DNA of 13,899 bases from positions 1 through 13,899 of the forward strand of contig JBGAVT010000022.1 of assembly GCA_044227985.1 (NCBI GenBank), in the 5' to 3' direction. This document shows positions 13,237 to 13,899 of the stretch, piece after piece (position 1 is the stretch's first letter; every line of letters starts with the position of its first letter). This DNA is from CAZUNB01 sp044227985. Lineage in GTDB: Bacteria > Patescibacteriota > Saccharimonadia > Saccharimonadales > JAGPDM01. The notes under the pieces are model-generated. The model saw only the letters and a program-made list of their open reading frames with translations, ran no database searches and was not told the DNA's origin. A program made the position numbers and the translations under genes.

Positions 13237-13273
13237 TACTACATAAGCATAAGCGTAAACAAGGGTGGAAACT

Positions 13274-13789
13274 ATGGCAGATGAACAGAATACTAATGAA
13301 CCGTTGATTCAGGCCCCGGCTGGTATGGCACCGCCACCAGCACAGTCTGCTCCCAGCACAGCGCCTAGTATCATAAAAAAACCTGAAAACGCACGAGCAG
13401 GATCAGCCACGGATAACAATAGCCCAACAGCAGCTCCTCCACGGCCTACGTTTAACCCGCCCAGAGACGACACTACTACTGTTACCGTAAACACCAACGC
13501 TCCTAGCAGCATGACTACCCCTGCTGTTGACAACAATGGTGATCTAGCAAGCTTACGAGAACAAGCACTTGAGCAGCTTCGACCGCTGCTCGATGAAGCT
13601 ACACTCGATGCGACTGAGAAGTTTGATATCTATATGCGCCTCATTCATACCTCTAGCGACCCTGGTCTACTCACTAAGGCTCATGAGGTGGCAGCCCAGA
13701 TTGAAGATAATGATGAGCGCGCTAGAGCTTTGTTTGACGTAGTCACTGAAATTGATTTTCAACTGCACGACCAAAATCAACCTGAATAA
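13274..13789 (+). CDS. Pro/Thr-rich protein of unknown function (171 residues)
   Basis: No family is recognised. The first 85 residues are of low complexity, rich in Pro, Ala, Thr and Asn (APAGMAPPPAQSAPSTAPS, TAAPPRPTFNPP, DDTTTVTVNTNAPSS), and very likely disordered. The last 80 residues are a helical, acidic domain: LASLREQALEQLRPLLDEA, ATEKFDIYMRLIHTSSD, LLTKAHEVAAQIED and NDERARALFDVVTEIDFQL, which suggests a four-helix bundle. There is no signal peptide or anchor. The ATG at 13274 is chosen because AAGGG stands eight bases upstream; a GTG three codons earlier overlaps that site. It stands alone between the groESL terminators and the convergent pgi gene. Confidence 0.8.
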   Translation: MADEQNTNEPLIQAPAGMAPPPAQSAPSTAPSIIKKPENARAGSATDNNSPTAAPPRPTFNPPRDDTTTVTVNTNAPSSMTTPAVDNNGDLASLREQALEQLRPLLDEATLDATEKFDIYMRLIHTSSDPGLLTKAHEVAAQIEDNDERARALFDVVTEIDFQLHDQNQPE

Positions 13790-13817
13790 ACGTTTAATCT
13801 TAATTAAAATAGGCTAG

Positions 13818-13837
13818 TAGCTAAATATTTTTAGCTA
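13818..13837. repeat. 8-bp hairpin at the pgi stop codon
   Basis: TAGCTAAA (13818-13825) and TTTAGCTA (13830-13837) are perfect complements around a four-base loop, overlapping the last codons and the stop of pgi. It lies between convergent genes and could be a weak bidirectional terminator, though the U tracts are poor. Confidence 0.4.
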
Positions 13838-13899
13838 TTTCCTTACCAAGCTCAACGCCAAACTGGTCGAAGCTGTTTATATTCCAAAGCGCTCCAAGG
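13821..13899 (-). CDS. pgi: Glucose-6-phosphate isomerase, C-terminal end only
   Basis: Only the last 25 codons are in the window; the rest lies beyond the right edge. The encoded end, LGALWNINSFDQFGVELGK followed by EIAKNI and a TAG stop, carries the conserved C-terminal signature of glucose-6-phosphate isomerase (NINSFDQxGVELGK). In the family the Lys of this segment takes part in ring opening of the sugar. The enzyme interconverts glucose 6-phosphate and fructose 6-phosphate in the cytoplasm. It converges with the Pro/Thr-rich gene. Confidence 0.93.
   Translation of the reverse strand, partial: LGALWNINSFDQFGVELGKEIAKNI

Noticed and set aside
1..13899. CRISPR arrays, tRNA or rRNA genes, insertion sequences
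   Set aside because: No regularly spaced direct repeats, cloverleaf-like gene, rRNA signature or transposase was seen.

Overview
The window most likely comes from a member of the Patescibacteria (CPR), probably a Candidatus Saccharibacteria (TM7)-type genome. This is inferred from short AT-rich intergenic spacers, many acidic orphan proteins, several start codons with no Shine-Dalgarno sequence placed right after a -10 box, and a compact groES-groEL pair with a Gly/Met tail. The standard genetic code fits: the first gene ends in TGA and reading frames are otherwise clean. The taxonomic call is an inference that 16S or GroEL phylogeny could settle.

Layout. (1) Positions 1-1450: the 3' part of a gene (cut by the left edge) whose C-terminal half carries a recognisable RelA/SpoT-type nucleotidyltransferase core. 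It is followed by a small membrane-protein reading frame that appears broken by one base. (2) 1450-2917, minus strand: a 448-residue acidic orphan protein preceded by a 38-residue small ORF with its own ribosome binding site. (3) 2939-3064: a divergent promoter region built around a 78-bp nested palindrome whose outer arms contain the -35 boxes of both directions. (4) 3065-4336: purD, standing alone without other purine genes. (5) 4405-8208: a 1267-residue unknown protein, with a helix-rich body, a coiled coil, and a small C-terminal alpha/beta domain with a Cys-Gln-His motif. (6) 8278-9611: a two-gene operon of a phosphomannomutase-like HAD phosphatase and a LURP-one/tubby-like protein. (7) 9673-10989: two orphan proteins expressed from apparently leaderless promoters, flanking a convergent/divergent GlsB/YeaQ-type small membrane protein. 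(8) 11012-13016: groES-groEL under a CIRCE (HrcA) operator, with a second CIRCE-like element over the groES ribosome binding site, then a series of hairpins and terminators. (9) 13274-13789: a Pro/Thr-rich orphan protein. (10) 13821-13899, minus strand: the last 25 codons of pgi (glucose-6-phosphate isomerase).

How it fits together. The window mixes core housekeeping (purD, groESL, pgi) with accessory genes of unknown role. The strongest candidates for something undescribed are the RelA/SpoT-like protein with its broken small neighbour, the 448-residue protein with its leader ORF and palindromic divergent promoter, and the 1267-residue protein. None of the orphan functions can be proven from sequence alone.
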